DNA of 64,000 bases from contig NZ_CP150170.1 of NCBI RefSeq assembly GCF_037963865.1, positions 6,138,001 to 6,202,000 of the forward strand, read 5' to 3'. This DNA is from Paenibacillus sp. FSL R10-2734 (GTDB lineage: Bacteria; Bacillota; Bacilli; Paenibacillales; Paenibacillaceae). The notes beneath the pieces were generated by a model. That model was not told the DNA's origin, did not search any database, and saw only the letters and a list, made by a program, of their open reading frames with translations. This document shows positions 36,776-46,220 of this stretch, in pieces. Numbering within the stretch: position 1 is the first letter of the stretch; the number at the start of each line of letters is the position of its first letter. The translations under genes and the position numbers were made by a program.

Positions 36776-38761
36776 CTATTGCACTGCTACGATACTCCAC
36801 TGCTGATTACTGCTCCCGTTATAAGACCATTGAATGATTTGTCCACCATCCGCCGTAGAAGCTCCCACCACATCTAATGCTTTGCCGCTAAGCTTACTTA
36901 TAAGCTTGAAATAGCCATTCCCTTCATCAATAATCTGCCATAGCTGATTATCTCCACCATTGTTAGACCACTGGATGACGGATGCTCCATCTGAAGTAGA
37001 GCTATCCGCTACGTCAAGCGCCTTACTGTTTTCTTTGCTAACAATCTTATAATAGCCAGCCCCAACATCGATGATCTGCCATTGTTGGTTGTCTCCTCCG
37101 TTGTACGCCCATTGTCCAAGCTGTGTTCCATTTGTAGAAGAATGACCTGGTATATCTAGCGCCTTGCCACTATTCCTGCTGACGATCTTATAGTATGGCG
37201 AAGTGAAAGCGCTACCACTATTGCCTGCAATTCCCACTCCATTATAGGCACCACGATTCGGTGTTCCACTCGTGCCAACCGTGTTCCCCCAATAATCCTT
37301 ACCTCCGTTATTCTGAACAACTACGCCTGAACCTAAAGCAGGCGAGTTCTGTAGCAATCGATACCCATCGACCGATGTTCTTCCGATTCCCCCAGAGCCT
37401 GGATTCACAAACAATGGATTCGACGTCTGCTTATGCGCTTCGGTAGGCTCAGAGCTTGGGTGTATACCATAGTACAAATTATAATCTGATACTCTTCCGC
37501 CACCGCTAGACTCGTATCCACCCGTACCTAAGTTATAAATAATATTGTTGAACATCCACCACGTGTTGCCGCCCCAATCCCCTGCAATAATATCTGTCGC
37601 TAATCCATTCCCAATGTAGAAATTATTATTGTACACCTGAAGCCCTGTTTGTGTACCTTGGCTAAATACGAGCAAGCCTCGATGATCATTCTGGGAAATG
37701 TTATACCGCACCGTTGTCTGATCTACTTTACCAACATTTGAACCCATGAGTAATAGGAATCCACCGTCATTATCATGACTATAATTGTATTGAATGATCG
37801 TTCCCGTACAGCCATAATCAGCATCATAACCCGTTCCGTCCAATGTCGTGTGTCCGTTATAGGCCTCATTGTATTGAATGATCGTGTTGTCGGCATCCCA
37901 AGGCCAAATGCCAGCATTATAACTACCTGAGCGTAAATTAAATCCATTGACCGTATTATACTCAACGATCGCACCATCCGTTTGTTGTGGTACGATACCA
38001 TCTCCTCCAATACCTTGTACGTAGTTATTTGATATAACAACATTCGTGCTAGGATACCAGTTAGGTGTAGAGGTACAGTTCACATCGGGACGACACCAGA
38101 ATTCGGATACAATTACGATCCCCGTCCGATCCACATCTGGGCCAACCGTATTACCATCAATCAACACATCATTAAATTTCGATAGAACAGATCCCTTCGA
38201 TACATACATAATCCCTGCGCTTCCATCCGCATCCTTCGTGTTATCCCCCCACACATCATGCACATTGTTGTTCTTCACATAGATGTGATTCAAGGTTCCC
38301 GCGCCGTCATTCACAATAAAGATTCCACGGCGTTTCGAGTTGTAGCCATTATAATTCTTCACTTCCAAATTATTAATTTCCCAGTAACTCTGGTTGTAGA
38401 GGTATATAGTTGAAGAAGCGCCATTTCCATCTATTAATGGATTCACTCCACTTCCGTATTTATCAATCATAATAGGGGATCCGTTGCTTCCTGAACCTAA
38501 AGGATGCAATTGCCCGGACCAGCTTCCGCCTGCCTTAAATAAAATCCGGTCGCCGGCACTGAACGTCGTTGCGTTTACCTTCGTTAGTGTCTGCCATGCC
38601 TCTGTTTCACTCTTACCAGAACTCGAGTCATTGCCTGACGGATCAATATAATATGTTGTACTCGCAGCCTGTGCCTTCCCTCCTAGGATGAAGAAGCTAC
38701 ACACAATAAGTAGAGCCAGAGTAACATACATATTGAGTGATTGAATCCTAAGTAATTTCAT
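36776..38761 (-). CDS. Secreted parallel beta-helix protein with C-terminal ricin trefoil
   Basis: Exported protein of about 661 aa. A signal peptide (about 1-33) ends GKAQA. The body (about 35-515) begins STTYYIDPSGNDSSSGKS and has many Asn-rich turns (ISNNYVQGIGGDG, IIQYNYSHDNDGG, VYNNNFYIGN) of a right-handed parallel beta-helix, as in pectate-lyase-like and glycosidase-like proteins. The last about 135 residues are a three-repeat CBM13 trefoil, very similar at DNA and protein level to that of the GH59 enzyme. The exact activity (lyase or hydrolase) cannot be told. The ATG at 38,761 has GGGAG eight bases upstream; 22 codons of open frame precede it without a site. It is the fourth gene of the 42,321 operon. 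Confidence 0.85.
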   Translation of the reverse strand: MKLLRIQSLNMYVTLALLIVCSFFILGGKAQAASTTYYIDPSGNDSSSGKSETEAWQTLTKVNATTFSAGDRILFKAGGSWSGQLHPLGSGSNGSPIMIDKYGSGVNPLIDGNGASSTIYLYNQSYWEINNLEVKNYNGYNSKRRGIFIVNDGAGTLNHIYVKNNNVHDVWGDNTKDADGSAGIMYVSKGSVLSKFNDVLIDGNTVGPDVDRTGIVIVSEFWCRPDVNCTSTPNWYPSTNVVISNNYVQGIGGDGIVPQQTDGAIVEYNTVNGFNLRSGSYNAGIWPWDADNTIIQYNEAYNGHTTLDGTGYDADYGCTGTIIQYNYSHDNDGGFLLLMGSNVGKVDQTTVRYNISQNDHRGLLVFSQGTQTGLQVYNNNFYIGNGLATDIIAGDWGGNTWWMFNNIIYNLGTGGYESSGGGRVSDYNLYYGIHPSSEPTEAHKQTSNPLFVNPGSGGIGRTSVDGYRLLQNSPALGSGVVVQNNGGKDYWGNTVGTSGTPNRGAYNGVGIAGNSGSAFTSPYYKIVSRNSGKALDIPGHSSTNGTQLGQWAYNGGDNQQWQIIDVGAGYYKIVSKENSKALDVADSSTSDGASVIQWSNNGGDNQLWQIIDEGNGYFKLISKLSGKALDVVGASTADGGQIIQWSYNGSSNQQWSIVAVQ

Positions 38762-38857
38762 AATCCACACTCCCTGTAGGTTTCGTTGATTACTATCATG
38801 TGTTCCAAGTGATAAAAAAGAGGCCAAACATAGCTTGACCTCTCTCTCGTAAATAAC

Positions 38858-40507
38858 TTATTTAATACCACGTGCCTCTGCATCTTGATTCACTTGTTCA
38901 ATCGCCTCGGATAAGCCCTTCGCATCGTATTCTTTCAAAATTTTAGCCCATACATCGGATACGTCACCCTTATCCAAAATCACTCGAACAAGATCGTCAT
39001 TCGGCTTTAAATCAGGTACTGTATACATCTTCACAAGTCCTTGTATGTCAAAGTTCGTTGGAATTCCCACTGTATTCGCATCGATCCACTTCTTAGACTC
39101 TAGTGCCAGCTTCAGATTATCCTTACCAAATGTGATCTGATTGACTTCATTATCCATCATATTCAAATCCTGATACCACGCAGCAAGCGTTGTAAGAACA
39201 CCCAGGCTCGGATAGCTAAGCGGTGCATATTGACCGTTCGCATCTTTCTCTCTAGTAATCGTAATATTGTCACCACTACCAGTGTAATCTTTACCTTCCA
39301 TTCCGGATTTCAACAGTGTCTTGCCTTCATCTGACATCAAATAATTATACAATTGTAGAATACGGTCCATCTTCGCATCACTAACATTGGCGCTAAATGA
39401 GCTCTCAGACCAGAAGGTCGTCGTTGTGAAATGATAACGCTCGCCTTCATCGCCAGACCAGATTGGGAGGAAGCCAACCGCATCCGTAAATTTTTGACCT
39501 GGGTTATATTGATTCCATAACGTTTCGAGCTGCTGCAAATGTCCCACGTAGACTGACAAGGAGAGGACACCTGCTTTACCTTGTGCAAAATTCGTTCTAG
39601 CATCATTCGATTTCTGCAGTGCAAAATCTTTATTCAATAACCCACTCGTATACAAATCACGTGCTTTCTTCATCACATCCACATACTTCTGAGACTGATA
39701 ATATGGAATCCACTTATCGTCTTGCTTAAGCCATGCTGAATTCGTCGCCTGAGGAAAATCACTAGACAAGGCATACAGAAGGTAAGACGGGTTGTCAAAC
39801 TCTAATCCATTCGTATCTTTCTTGCCATTTCCATCTGGGTCATTATCCACTAGTGCCTTTAACATGGTTTTAAATTCATCATAACTGTTCGGAAGCTGGA
39901 GCCCTAGCTTCTCCATCCAATCCTTTCGTACAAGAAGTGCACGATCAGCACCCCAGCCATCTGCATCCAAATAGGTGTATCTCGGAAACGTATAGTACTT
40001 CCCATCTAACGTCATTGTCTTCACATCGCTCTTATCCAGATATTCCTTCAAATTTGGATAAGCACTCATATCATCCGGTAGAGCACGAATAATCCCCTGC
40101 TTCGCCCATGTATTATATAAGGACACATCATCTGTAAAATCGGATGTAAAGATATCCGGTAGCTCGCCCGATGTTGCCCATACCTTCGTCTTGTCTAGAT
40201 AGTCACTCCAGCTTACTTGTACAGGTTTGATTGTAATATTGAATTTTTTCTGTATATATTGCAGTAATTCATCCTTTTCCGGATGTTCAAATGCCTTGCC
40301 GATATCCCACATCGCAAGGGAAATATCCATATGCTCCTTGTACGGATCATTTTCTCCACCTTGCGTACTCTCTTTACTATTACTTGATTGTGACTCTTCT
40401 GAAGCTGCTTCTTTGTTGCTTCCACCGCAGGCCGTTAATAGGATGGATAGCATAAGAATCGCACACATCGCGACCAACCAAGGTTTTCTTTTCTGTTTGT
40501 TAAACAT
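38858..40507 (-). CDS. Sugar ABC transporter solute-binding lipoprotein (LplA/YtcQ type)
   Basis: Binding lipoprotein of 549 aa: MFNKQKRKPWL, hydrophobic stretch and lipobox LLTAC, then a Ser/Glu/Gln-rich tether. The fold has SGELPDIFTSDFT and a loop DPDGNGKKDTNG near residue 223 resembling the calcium-binding loop of this subfamily. GAGGAGGG precedes the ATG. It follows the two permeases and precedes the secreted beta-helix and GH59 genes, so galactose-containing oligosaccharides are the likely ligand. Confidence 0.93.
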   Translation of the reverse strand: MFNKQKRKPWLVAMCAILMLSILLTACGGSNKEAASEESQSSNSKESTQGGENDPYKEHMDISLAMWDIGKAFEHPEKDELLQYIQKKFNITIKPVQVSWSDYLDKTKVWATSGELPDIFTSDFTDDVSLYNTWAKQGIIRALPDDMSAYPNLKEYLDKSDVKTMTLDGKYYTFPRYTYLDADGWGADRALLVRKDWMEKLGLQLPNSYDEFKTMLKALVDNDPDGNGKKDTNGLEFDNPSYLLYALSSDFPQATNSAWLKQDDKWIPYYQSQKYVDVMKKARDLYTSGLLNKDFALQKSNDARTNFAQGKAGVLSLSVYVGHLQQLETLWNQYNPGQKFTDAVGFLPIWSGDEGERYHFTTTTFWSESSFSANVSDAKMDRILQLYNYLMSDEGKTLLKSGMEGKDYTGSGDNITITREKDANGQYAPLSYPSLGVLTTLAAWYQDLNMMDNEVNQITFGKDNLKLALESKKWIDANTVGIPTNFDIQGLVKMYTVPDLKPNDDLVRVILDKGDVSDVWAKILKEYDAKGLSEAIEQVNQDAEARGIK

Positions 40508-40532
40508 AAAACTGAACCCTCCTCGTTTTCTA

Positions 40533-41411
40533 TTATCCTTTGATAGCCCCGATCATGATACCTTTGGCGAAATACTTCTGAAGAAAAGGGTATACCATAA
40601 GAATCGGCAGTGACGCCACCATAATGATGGCCATTTTTAAATTTTCCGGGTAAACCTGTGCCTTAGATAGTGCCATCGATGCTCCGATATCCCCCTGCAT
40701 CATTTGCTGATAATTCATTAGTAGTTCCCTCAGCATGAGTTGAAGTGGATACTTGTTCATATCTTTAATAAACAACATACCATGCCACCATTCATTCCAG
40801 CGATCTACCGCATAGAAAAGTGAGAGTGTAGCAATCGTGGGCATCGATACTTGAACAATGATCCGGAACAGAATATGGATGTCGTTGGCTCCGTCAATCT
40901 TAGCTGACTCCTCTAATTCAGGAGGGATCGCCCGGAAGAACGCGATGATGACCATTAGATAAAAAGCATTCATAGCCATCGGAATAATCATGACCAGTAT
41001 GGAATTGACCAAATAAATGTTCTTGATCGTCAAGTAGTATGGAATCAATCCACCACTGAAGAACATGGTGAATATAATGAATAGCATGGAGAATTTCTGA
41101 CCAGGTAATGTTTTCTTTGTCAACGCGTAACCAGCGGATATCGTCAATAGCATACTAAATGCCGTACCAACTACCGTGATAAAAATGGTAACGAACATGG
41201 CATTGACCATCTTCCCATTCTCAAAAATGAATTCATACGTCCTTAGATCAAATGATGAAGGAATTAAATAGATTTGATGTTTAGCAATTTCAGCGGCATT
41301 TCCAAACGATAATATGAACACGTTATAGAATGGGAATGCGGATATGATCGCTAACAAACTCAAGAACGCGATAATGAAAAAGTCACTAGTCGAAAATTTA
41401 CGCGTGTGCAT
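40533..41411 (-). CDS. Carbohydrate ABC transporter permease, LplC/YtcP type
   Basis: Membrane permease of 292 aa starting MHTRKFSTSDFF. It has about six hydrophobic segments and the EAA loop ELEESAKIDGANDIH then VQVSMPTI. It ends FAKGIMIGAIKG as LplC-type proteins do. The ATG at 41,411 follows the stop codon of the LplB-type permease by one base, so translation is coupled; the open frame extends 34 codons upstream into that gene without being a likely start. Confidence 0.92.
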   Translation of the reverse strand: MHTRKFSTSDFFIIAFLSLLAIISAFPFYNVFILSFGNAAEIAKHQIYLIPSSFDLRTYEFIFENGKMVNAMFVTIFITVVGTAFSMLLTISAGYALTKKTLPGQKFSMLFIIFTMFFSGGLIPYYLTIKNIYLVNSILVMIIPMAMNAFYLMVIIAFFRAIPPELEESAKIDGANDIHILFRIIVQVSMPTIATLSLFYAVDRWNEWWHGMLFIKDMNKYPLQLMLRELLMNYQQMMQGDIGASMALSKAQVYPENLKMAIIMVASLPILMVYPFLQKYFAKGIMIGAIKG

Positions 41412-41412
41412 C

Positions 41413-42321
41413 TTATAACAGCCCCTGTTCACCAAATTTTCGTACTGAATAATTCGCACCCCACAGCATGGCAAAGGCAATAATCGATTTGAGCAATCCC
41501 ACTGCCGTTGCAATTCCGAAGCTATTACCCGATTGGATCGAATATCGGAAAATGAACGTATCTAGGATATCAGCCGTTTCATACACTGGTGGATTGTACA
41601 AATTAAAAACCTGATCAAAGCCACCGTTCATAATCCCCCCGATCGCAAGAATAAACATGATTGCAATCGTACTCCGTATTCCCGGCCATGTCACATATAG
41701 AATTCTATGAAAACGATTGGCTCCATCTACATAGGCTGCTTCATACAAATCCGGGCTAACACCTGCAATCGCCGCCAAATAAATAATGGCTCCCCAGCCG
41801 ATCTCTTTCCAAACGTTCGAGATAAATAGAAATGCTTTATACGTGGAAGCGTTTACGAGAACGTCCGTCTTATCCAAACCAAATGCGACCAGAGCCTGAT
41901 TAATTACACCACCATCTCCGAACATATTTACGAGAACTCCACTAATTACAACCCATGATAAAAAGTGAGGAAACGTGAATACTGTCTGCATCCATCTCTT
42001 CAGCTTCGTGCTCGCAACTTCATTCAACAATAATGCCAGGATGATTGGAGCTGGAAATTCAAAGACCAATCGTCCCAAGCTGATCAGAATGGTATTAACA
42101 AAGGCTCTCTTAAAGTCGGGAAGATGAAATAAAGTTTGGAAATTTCCGAATCCAACCCATGGACTATTTAAGATCCCCAGTCGGAAATTAAATTCCTTAA
42201 ATGCTAGAATGATGCCATACAAGGGTACATAGCAAAATACAGCAAAATACAATAACGCCGGAACAAGTAACACATATAACAATCTGTGCTCGTATAACCT
42301 CTTAATGATTGATTTCTGCAT
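41413..42321 (-). CDS. Carbohydrate ABC transporter permease, LplB/YteP type
   Basis: First permease of the galactoside-locus importer, 302 aa. About six membrane segments, the first at about 12-35 (LLYVLLVPALLYFAVFCYVPLYGI). The EAA loop is DLYEAAYVDGANRFH then TWPGIRST. GAGGAGG precedes the ATG and a good sigma-A-like promoter lies just upstream, so the gene can be transcribed independently of the YesM/YesN pair that ends 140 bases before it. Confidence 0.93.
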   Translation of the reverse strand: MQKSIIKRLYEHRLLYVLLVPALLYFAVFCYVPLYGIILAFKEFNFRLGILNSPWVGFGNFQTLFHLPDFKRAFVNTILISLGRLVFEFPAPIILALLLNEVASTKLKRWMQTVFTFPHFLSWVVISGVLVNMFGDGGVINQALVAFGLDKTDVLVNASTYKAFLFISNVWKEIGWGAIIYLAAIAGVSPDLYEAAYVDGANRFHRILYVTWPGIRSTIAIMFILAIGGIMNGGFDQVFNLYNPPVYETADILDTFIFRYSIQSGNSFGIATAVGLLKSIIAFAMLWGANYSVRKFGEQGLL

Positions 42322-42348
42322 GATGACCTCCTCTTTCTACCAGCTGAT

Positions 42349-42376
42349 ATTCTAAAGATAAGCGATTTCATGACAA
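42349..42376 (-). promoter_or_regulatory. Sigma-A-like promoter of the galactoside transporter operon
   Basis: On the minus strand TTGTCA (42371-42376) and TAGAAT (42349-42354) are spaced 16 bases; transcription would start about 20 bases before the ATG at 42,321. It lies right after the terminator of the YesN-type gene and is a likely target of that response regulator. Confidence 0.6.
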
Positions 42377-42443
42377 GTAAAAATGGAATATATGTTGTTG
42401 TTCATTTAACTTTTCTTAGGTCTTGCTCGTTAAAAAAAATCAA

Positions 42444-42476
42444 AAAATAAGAAAAAGCCGACATCAAATGTCGGCT
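42444..42476 (-). terminator. Terminator overlapping the end of the YesN-type gene
   Basis: On the minus strand AGCCGACAT (its last bases encoding the final residues) pairs with ATGTCGGCT around a 3-base loop (42456-42476), followed by TTTTTCTTATTTTTTG. The TGA stop (42464-42466) lies in the loop, so the last codons of the gene are part of the terminator stem. Confidence 0.9.
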
Positions 42477-43873
42477 CTAGCCTCGGAAGGCTTCTTCTGA
42501 AATTTTTTCTTAAACAGCTTGGTGAAATAATAATAATCTAGGTATCCGGTCCTCGTACCGATTTGTTGTACAGATAAATCCGTATTCCTCAGTAAATTCA
42601 TTGCGTAATCCATTCTCAACTCCGTAATATAGTCCATAAACTTAATGCCTAAATCTCTTCGAAATAGCTGACTCAAATAACTAGGATTGAAATGAAATTG
42701 CTTCGCGAGTAAATCCAACGATATATCCGGGTTGGTGAAATTCAGACAAATATACTCGGTTATTTCCTTCAACGATTCATGAGAAGGCTGCGTTTCAGCT
42801 GGATGTACGGTGACCAACAAATTCAAAATCTGCTCTTCCAGTCCAAGAACCATAGCTGTAAAGTTCCCGAATTGTAGGATCAAGTCGTCAAATCCATATA
42901 GAAAGTCATACGACGGCCTTTGATGATCCTCCTGAACTAACGTTTCCGTTATGAAACTGTACAAGCGGTAAGCATGATTCATATTGCCTTCTTGAAGGAT
43001 CAACTCAACAACTTCCTTCAGCTTAGATACACCAGAATTGCTATCCTTTAGAATGATCGCCTGATGAATCCTTTTCAAACATTTTTCAAATCGTGCATGG
43101 TCTATTGTTGTATATGAAAATGCTCTCTGTTCTTCACGAATAAAGCTTTGATACGCAGCGATGTTAGCATTGTCCAGTTGTCTGAGCAGGTCAGCGTAGT
43201 CATACGCAGGATGAGCGTTCCCTATGCCTTGCGCTTCTCGCATCAGGTTCTCTAGAATTATTGTTTGATTCGTATGAAAATAGTCAGACTGAAACAAAAT
43301 GACTTGTTTATGTAATCCCATTAGAAATGGGACATGGACAAACTCAACAGGGATGGTGAACGTTGCCTTTCCTCGAACTACGACAGGTATAATACCCGCA
43401 GATAATACCAAGCCAGTTTTGACAAGAAAGGGCAGTAATGCCTCGGCAGAATCCGGCAACAGGCTCGGACGACTCATATGAATAGCCTGTTGTTTCTGTT
43501 CATCCAGTTTTTTCTTCATACGTGATACAATTCGTAGTATTTCATCATCATCAAACGGCTTGATACAATATTCAGATACGCCTAAATTCATCGCTTTCTG
43601 CGCATAAGCAAATTCCGCGAATCCACTAATTAACACAAATTTCATACGGGGTATCTCTTTACTTGCCTGCTGAATAAGTTCCAATCCGCTCATGCCGGGC
43701 ATTCGAATATCCGTAAAGACCAAGTCCGGCTGGTGATCCTTGATTTTATTCCAAGCGATCAAACCATCATTTGCCGTATCTACGATATAAAAGCCTTGAT
43801 CTTCCCAATGAATTGCAGCCTGCAAGCTTCGAATGACATATTCCTCATCATCCGCAATGATGACTTTATACAT
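42464..43873 (-). CDS. Two-component response regulator with AraC-type DNA-binding domain (YesN type)
   Basis: Cytoplasmic transcription regulator of 469 aa. The receiver domain occupies about 1-120 with acidic pocket DDE at 8-10 and phospho-acceptor Asp55 in FTDIRMPG; a conserved Lys follows in CIKPFDDDE. A variable middle part (about 130-365) comes next. The C-terminal about 100 residues hold two AraC helix-turn-helix motifs (ISLDLLAKQFHFNPSYLSQLF and VQQIGTRTGYLDYYYFTKLF). GGAGGATG precedes the start, and the gene overlaps the sensor kinase by eight bases. It should control the adjacent transporter and secreted enzyme genes. Confidence 0.95.
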   Translation of the reverse strand: MYKVIIADDEEYVIRSLQAAIHWEDQGFYIVDTANDGLIAWNKIKDHQPDLVFTDIRMPGMSGLELIQQASKEIPRMKFVLISGFAEFAYAQKAMNLGVSEYCIKPFDDDEILRIVSRMKKKLDEQKQQAIHMSRPSLLPDSAEALLPFLVKTGLVLSAGIIPVVVRGKATFTIPVEFVHVPFLMGLHKQVILFQSDYFHTNQTIILENLMREAQGIGNAHPAYDYADLLRQLDNANIAAYQSFIREEQRAFSYTTIDHARFEKCLKRIHQAIILKDSNSGVSKLKEVVELILQEGNMNHAYRLYSFITETLVQEDHQRPSYDFLYGFDDLILQFGNFTAMVLGLEEQILNLLVTVHPAETQPSHESLKEITEYICLNFTNPDISLDLLAKQFHFNPSYLSQLFRRDLGIKFMDYITELRMDYAMNLLRNTDLSVQQIGTRTGYLDYYYFTKLFKKKFQKKPSEARADI

Positions 43874-45662
43874 AATGCATCCTCCTATATGGCAGCTTCA
43901 TAACAATGTTGGTGCCCACTTGTTCACGGCTTTGAATTTCCAGACCGAAGCAATTCCCGTATTTCAGCTGAATTCTTCTATGCACATTGACGATTCCAAT
44001 CGATTGCCTCACGACAGCATTCATATCATCTTCATTCCGATCATCAGACAACATATACTGAATATTTGCCATCGTGTCCGAAGTAATTCCAACCCCGTCA
44101 TCCTCAATCTCCAGAATTAACATGGAATCCTCAATCTTTGTGCGGACGACGATAGATCCTGTCCCCCTTTTCGGCTCCAGCCCGTGATACAGAGCATTTT
44201 CAATAAGTGGTTGCATTACCATTTTAGGAATTTCCGCATCCAATGTTTCCTGGGAAATATCAAAATTAAACTCAAAGCGATTTCGAAACCGAAAGGATTG
44301 AATGCCGCAATACGACTCCACGACTTGTAATTCTTCTTGCAGACGGACTCGATCATTCCCTTTTATACTGTATCGAAGAATTCGTCCCATCGAGGTGACA
44401 ATCTCTCGGATGTTATCAGCCCCGTATTCGGCCGCCAAACCTCTGATTGTCTCCAATGTATTGTACATGAAATGAGGATTCATCTGACTTTTGAGCGCTT
44501 CATACTCCGCATGCTTTTTATCTAGTTCCATACGAAGTACTTTTGTATTTGAATCCACAAGCTCCCCCATAAGATGATCTATTTCTGACAACATCGTATT
44601 AAAATGACTCGCTACAACTCGGATTTCTGAGAAACCGTCCAATGTGATATTTTGCTTTAGCTTGTTCAGATCCCCTTTTTTGAATTGATTCATGAATTGA
44701 AGTAACGTTTTTAAAGACTTAAGAATATTGCCTATGACAATACTGAAAGGAATAGATAGCAACCCAATGGCTGACAAGAATATGATGATCTCCAGTACTC
44801 GAATGTTCGCTAAATCGCGAGCTAAATTTTTGTGCGGCACCATACTAATGATATGACCAGCTACTTCGGGAATGTCCGTTGCTGAGACGGTGTACAGCTC
44901 GTTCTTCACTTTCACTCTCTCATTCGTGTGCTGTTTCAACACATCTGGTGAGATGAACTCAAATGTTGTTCCAGCAGGAACATCATTCTGGTTCGATGCA
45001 AAAAGCTTAAAATTACGGTCTACCATATAGATTTTGGGAGCATCCATGCTTGCAGTAGCGTTAACACCGCCTGCCATGTTCTGGGCTTTTACGATAAATA
45101 CAACCTTGCCGATCTCCGTCCCAAATTGCTGCGCATTCGCTGTCTGGTAAATAACCGATACCGCCATAAAAGAGTCATTACCCATATATTTCATTAAATT
45201 CGAGTAATACACTTTCTTCTTCGGTTGATGTGAGACCAACTGATCCACTCTTTCTACCATTTCATCGTCTAAAATACCAAACAAATTAATTTTGCTGTTG
45301 GAATTGCTCATGATTGCAATATCCATAATCCCATCGTTCGCGGACAGCATATTACTCATGAGATAGATTTTTAATTGCTGATATATATCGTACTTTTTCA
45401 GCGGATCCGTTTCCGTAACAAAGTTCTGCACCACGTTGTTGAATGCAACATTCGTAATCAATCCACTGATCGTATCGAAATCATGCTGCTGCGACTCACT
45501 GATCTGATGAATTAAGTTTTCATAGCTTTTGGCGTTATGAAGCTGAACGACTTCCGAAAGCTTGGAATACGTATAGAAAACAACGAGAAAAATAACAATC
45601 CCTGTGACTATAGCAATCGTATATAGCTGTACACCAATAGTAAGCCGTTTGTAGAATGCCAT
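43866..45662 (-). CDS. Sensor histidine kinase (YesM type)
   Basis: Membrane sensor of 598 aa, starting MAFYKRLTIGVQL. A transmembrane helix at about 12-33, an extracellular Cache-like sensor of about 255 residues, a second helix at about 288-312, then a HAMP domain. The phospho-acceptor His397 lies in QMNPHFMYNTLE and the ATPase domain has the N box QPLIENALYHGL and G box DDGVGI. The ATG at 45,662 has GAAGGG upstream, better than the start 23 codons earlier. It pairs with the overlapping YesN-type regulator. The ligand is probably a sugar, possibly presented by the binding protein encoded nearby. Confidence 0.94.
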   Translation of the reverse strand: MAFYKRLTIGVQLYTIAIVTGIVIFLVVFYTYSKLSEVVQLHNAKSYENLIHQISESQQHDFDTISGLITNVAFNNVVQNFVTETDPLKKYDIYQQLKIYLMSNMLSANDGIMDIAIMSNSNSKINLFGILDDEMVERVDQLVSHQPKKKVYYSNLMKYMGNDSFMAVSVIYQTANAQQFGTEIGKVVFIVKAQNMAGGVNATASMDAPKIYMVDRNFKLFASNQNDVPAGTTFEFISPDVLKQHTNERVKVKNELYTVSATDIPEVAGHIISMVPHKNLARDLANIRVLEIIIFLSAIGLLSIPFSIVIGNILKSLKTLLQFMNQFKKGDLNKLKQNITLDGFSEIRVVASHFNTMLSEIDHLMGELVDSNTKVLRMELDKKHAEYEALKSQMNPHFMYNTLETIRGLAAEYGADNIREIVTSMGRILRYSIKGNDRVRLQEELQVVESYCGIQSFRFRNRFEFNFDISQETLDAEIPKMVMQPLIENALYHGLEPKRGTGSIVVRTKIEDSMLILEIEDDGVGITSDTMANIQYMLSDDRNEDDMNAVVRQSIGIVNVHRRIQLKYGNCFGLEIQSREQVGTNIVMKLPYRRMHYV

Positions 45663-45696
45663 TATAAAAACCCTTCTTTTTCCATATTTTATTTCA

Positions 45697-45714
45697 ACAA
45701 TACAATAGTATTGT
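45697..45714. promoter_or_regulatory. Inverted repeat upstream of the sensor kinase gene
   Basis: ACAATAC and GTATTGT are separated by AATA, 35 bases before the kinase start. A candidate operator; the regulator is unknown. Confidence 0.35.
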
Positions 45715-45727
45715 GTGATATGGCAAC

Positions 45728-45770
45728 ACAAATAGCCTAGAAAGGAGTACCTCCGTTCTAGGTTATTTGT
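45728..45770. terminator. Long hairpin, probable terminator
   Basis: ACAAATAGCCTAGAA and TTCTAGGTTATTTGT form a 15-bp stem with one G-U pair and a 13-base loop, adjoining the stop of the broken recombinase. It would stop transcription from the recombinase side before the kinase gene. T runs are short. Confidence 0.6.
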
Positions 45771-46160
45771 TTATTCGGGGAAATTTAAGGGATCCATTTC
45801 ATAGCCAAAAAAGGTGGCGTCTCGAATACCACCATATAGCCCATTTCTACTAAGTTCTGCTTTCTTTTCTAACTCCTCTGAAATAGTAAACTGATTCATA
45901 AGCTTCCTTGAAAGCCGATCCGGATCCAAGCAAATCACTCTATCGATAATCCCGTCACGAACATCATTTCTTAGTTGTGTCAGTGCAGGCCGATCTAGAA
46001 ATTCACCTGAAATACCTTCGTCCACATATTCGAATACTCCATAACCACTTCTTACATTGCCGCGACAAGCTCTAATTTGCTCACTTAGGCTGTATCCGCT
46101 CTTTGCTTGTTCTTCCTGTTGACCCTTGTATATATACCGTCCGCCATTGCTACTCAAGTT
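45771..46160 (-). pseudogene. Remnant of a large serine site-specific recombinase
   Basis: The minus strand encodes EEQAKSGYSLSEQIRACR, YVDEGISGEFLDRPAL, LRNDVRDGIIDRVI and DPDRLSRKLMN, the catalytic-domain signature of large serine recombinases. The segment expected to hold the nucleophile (YxRVSTxxQ) reads YIYKGQQEEQ, so the catalytic serine is gone. After EELEKKAEL it jumps to FFGYEMDP, which matches the start of the recombinase domain, so an internal piece is deleted, and the remaining C-terminal domains are absent. The frame stays open upstream to 46,220, but that part shows no resemblance. Sigma-K (skin-type) and phage integrases belong to this family. Confidence 0.8.
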
Positions 46161-46220
46161 CTCCTTTCTATACATCTCCCTCAAGTATTTGTGCATAATC
46201 GGAGGCGTCCACATCGGCAA

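Noticed and set aside
33295..37200. Direct repeats that might be a tandem or CRISPR-like array
   Set aside because: They are the coding repeats of the two ricin trefoils, with protein-level periodicity and no identical spacer-separated units.
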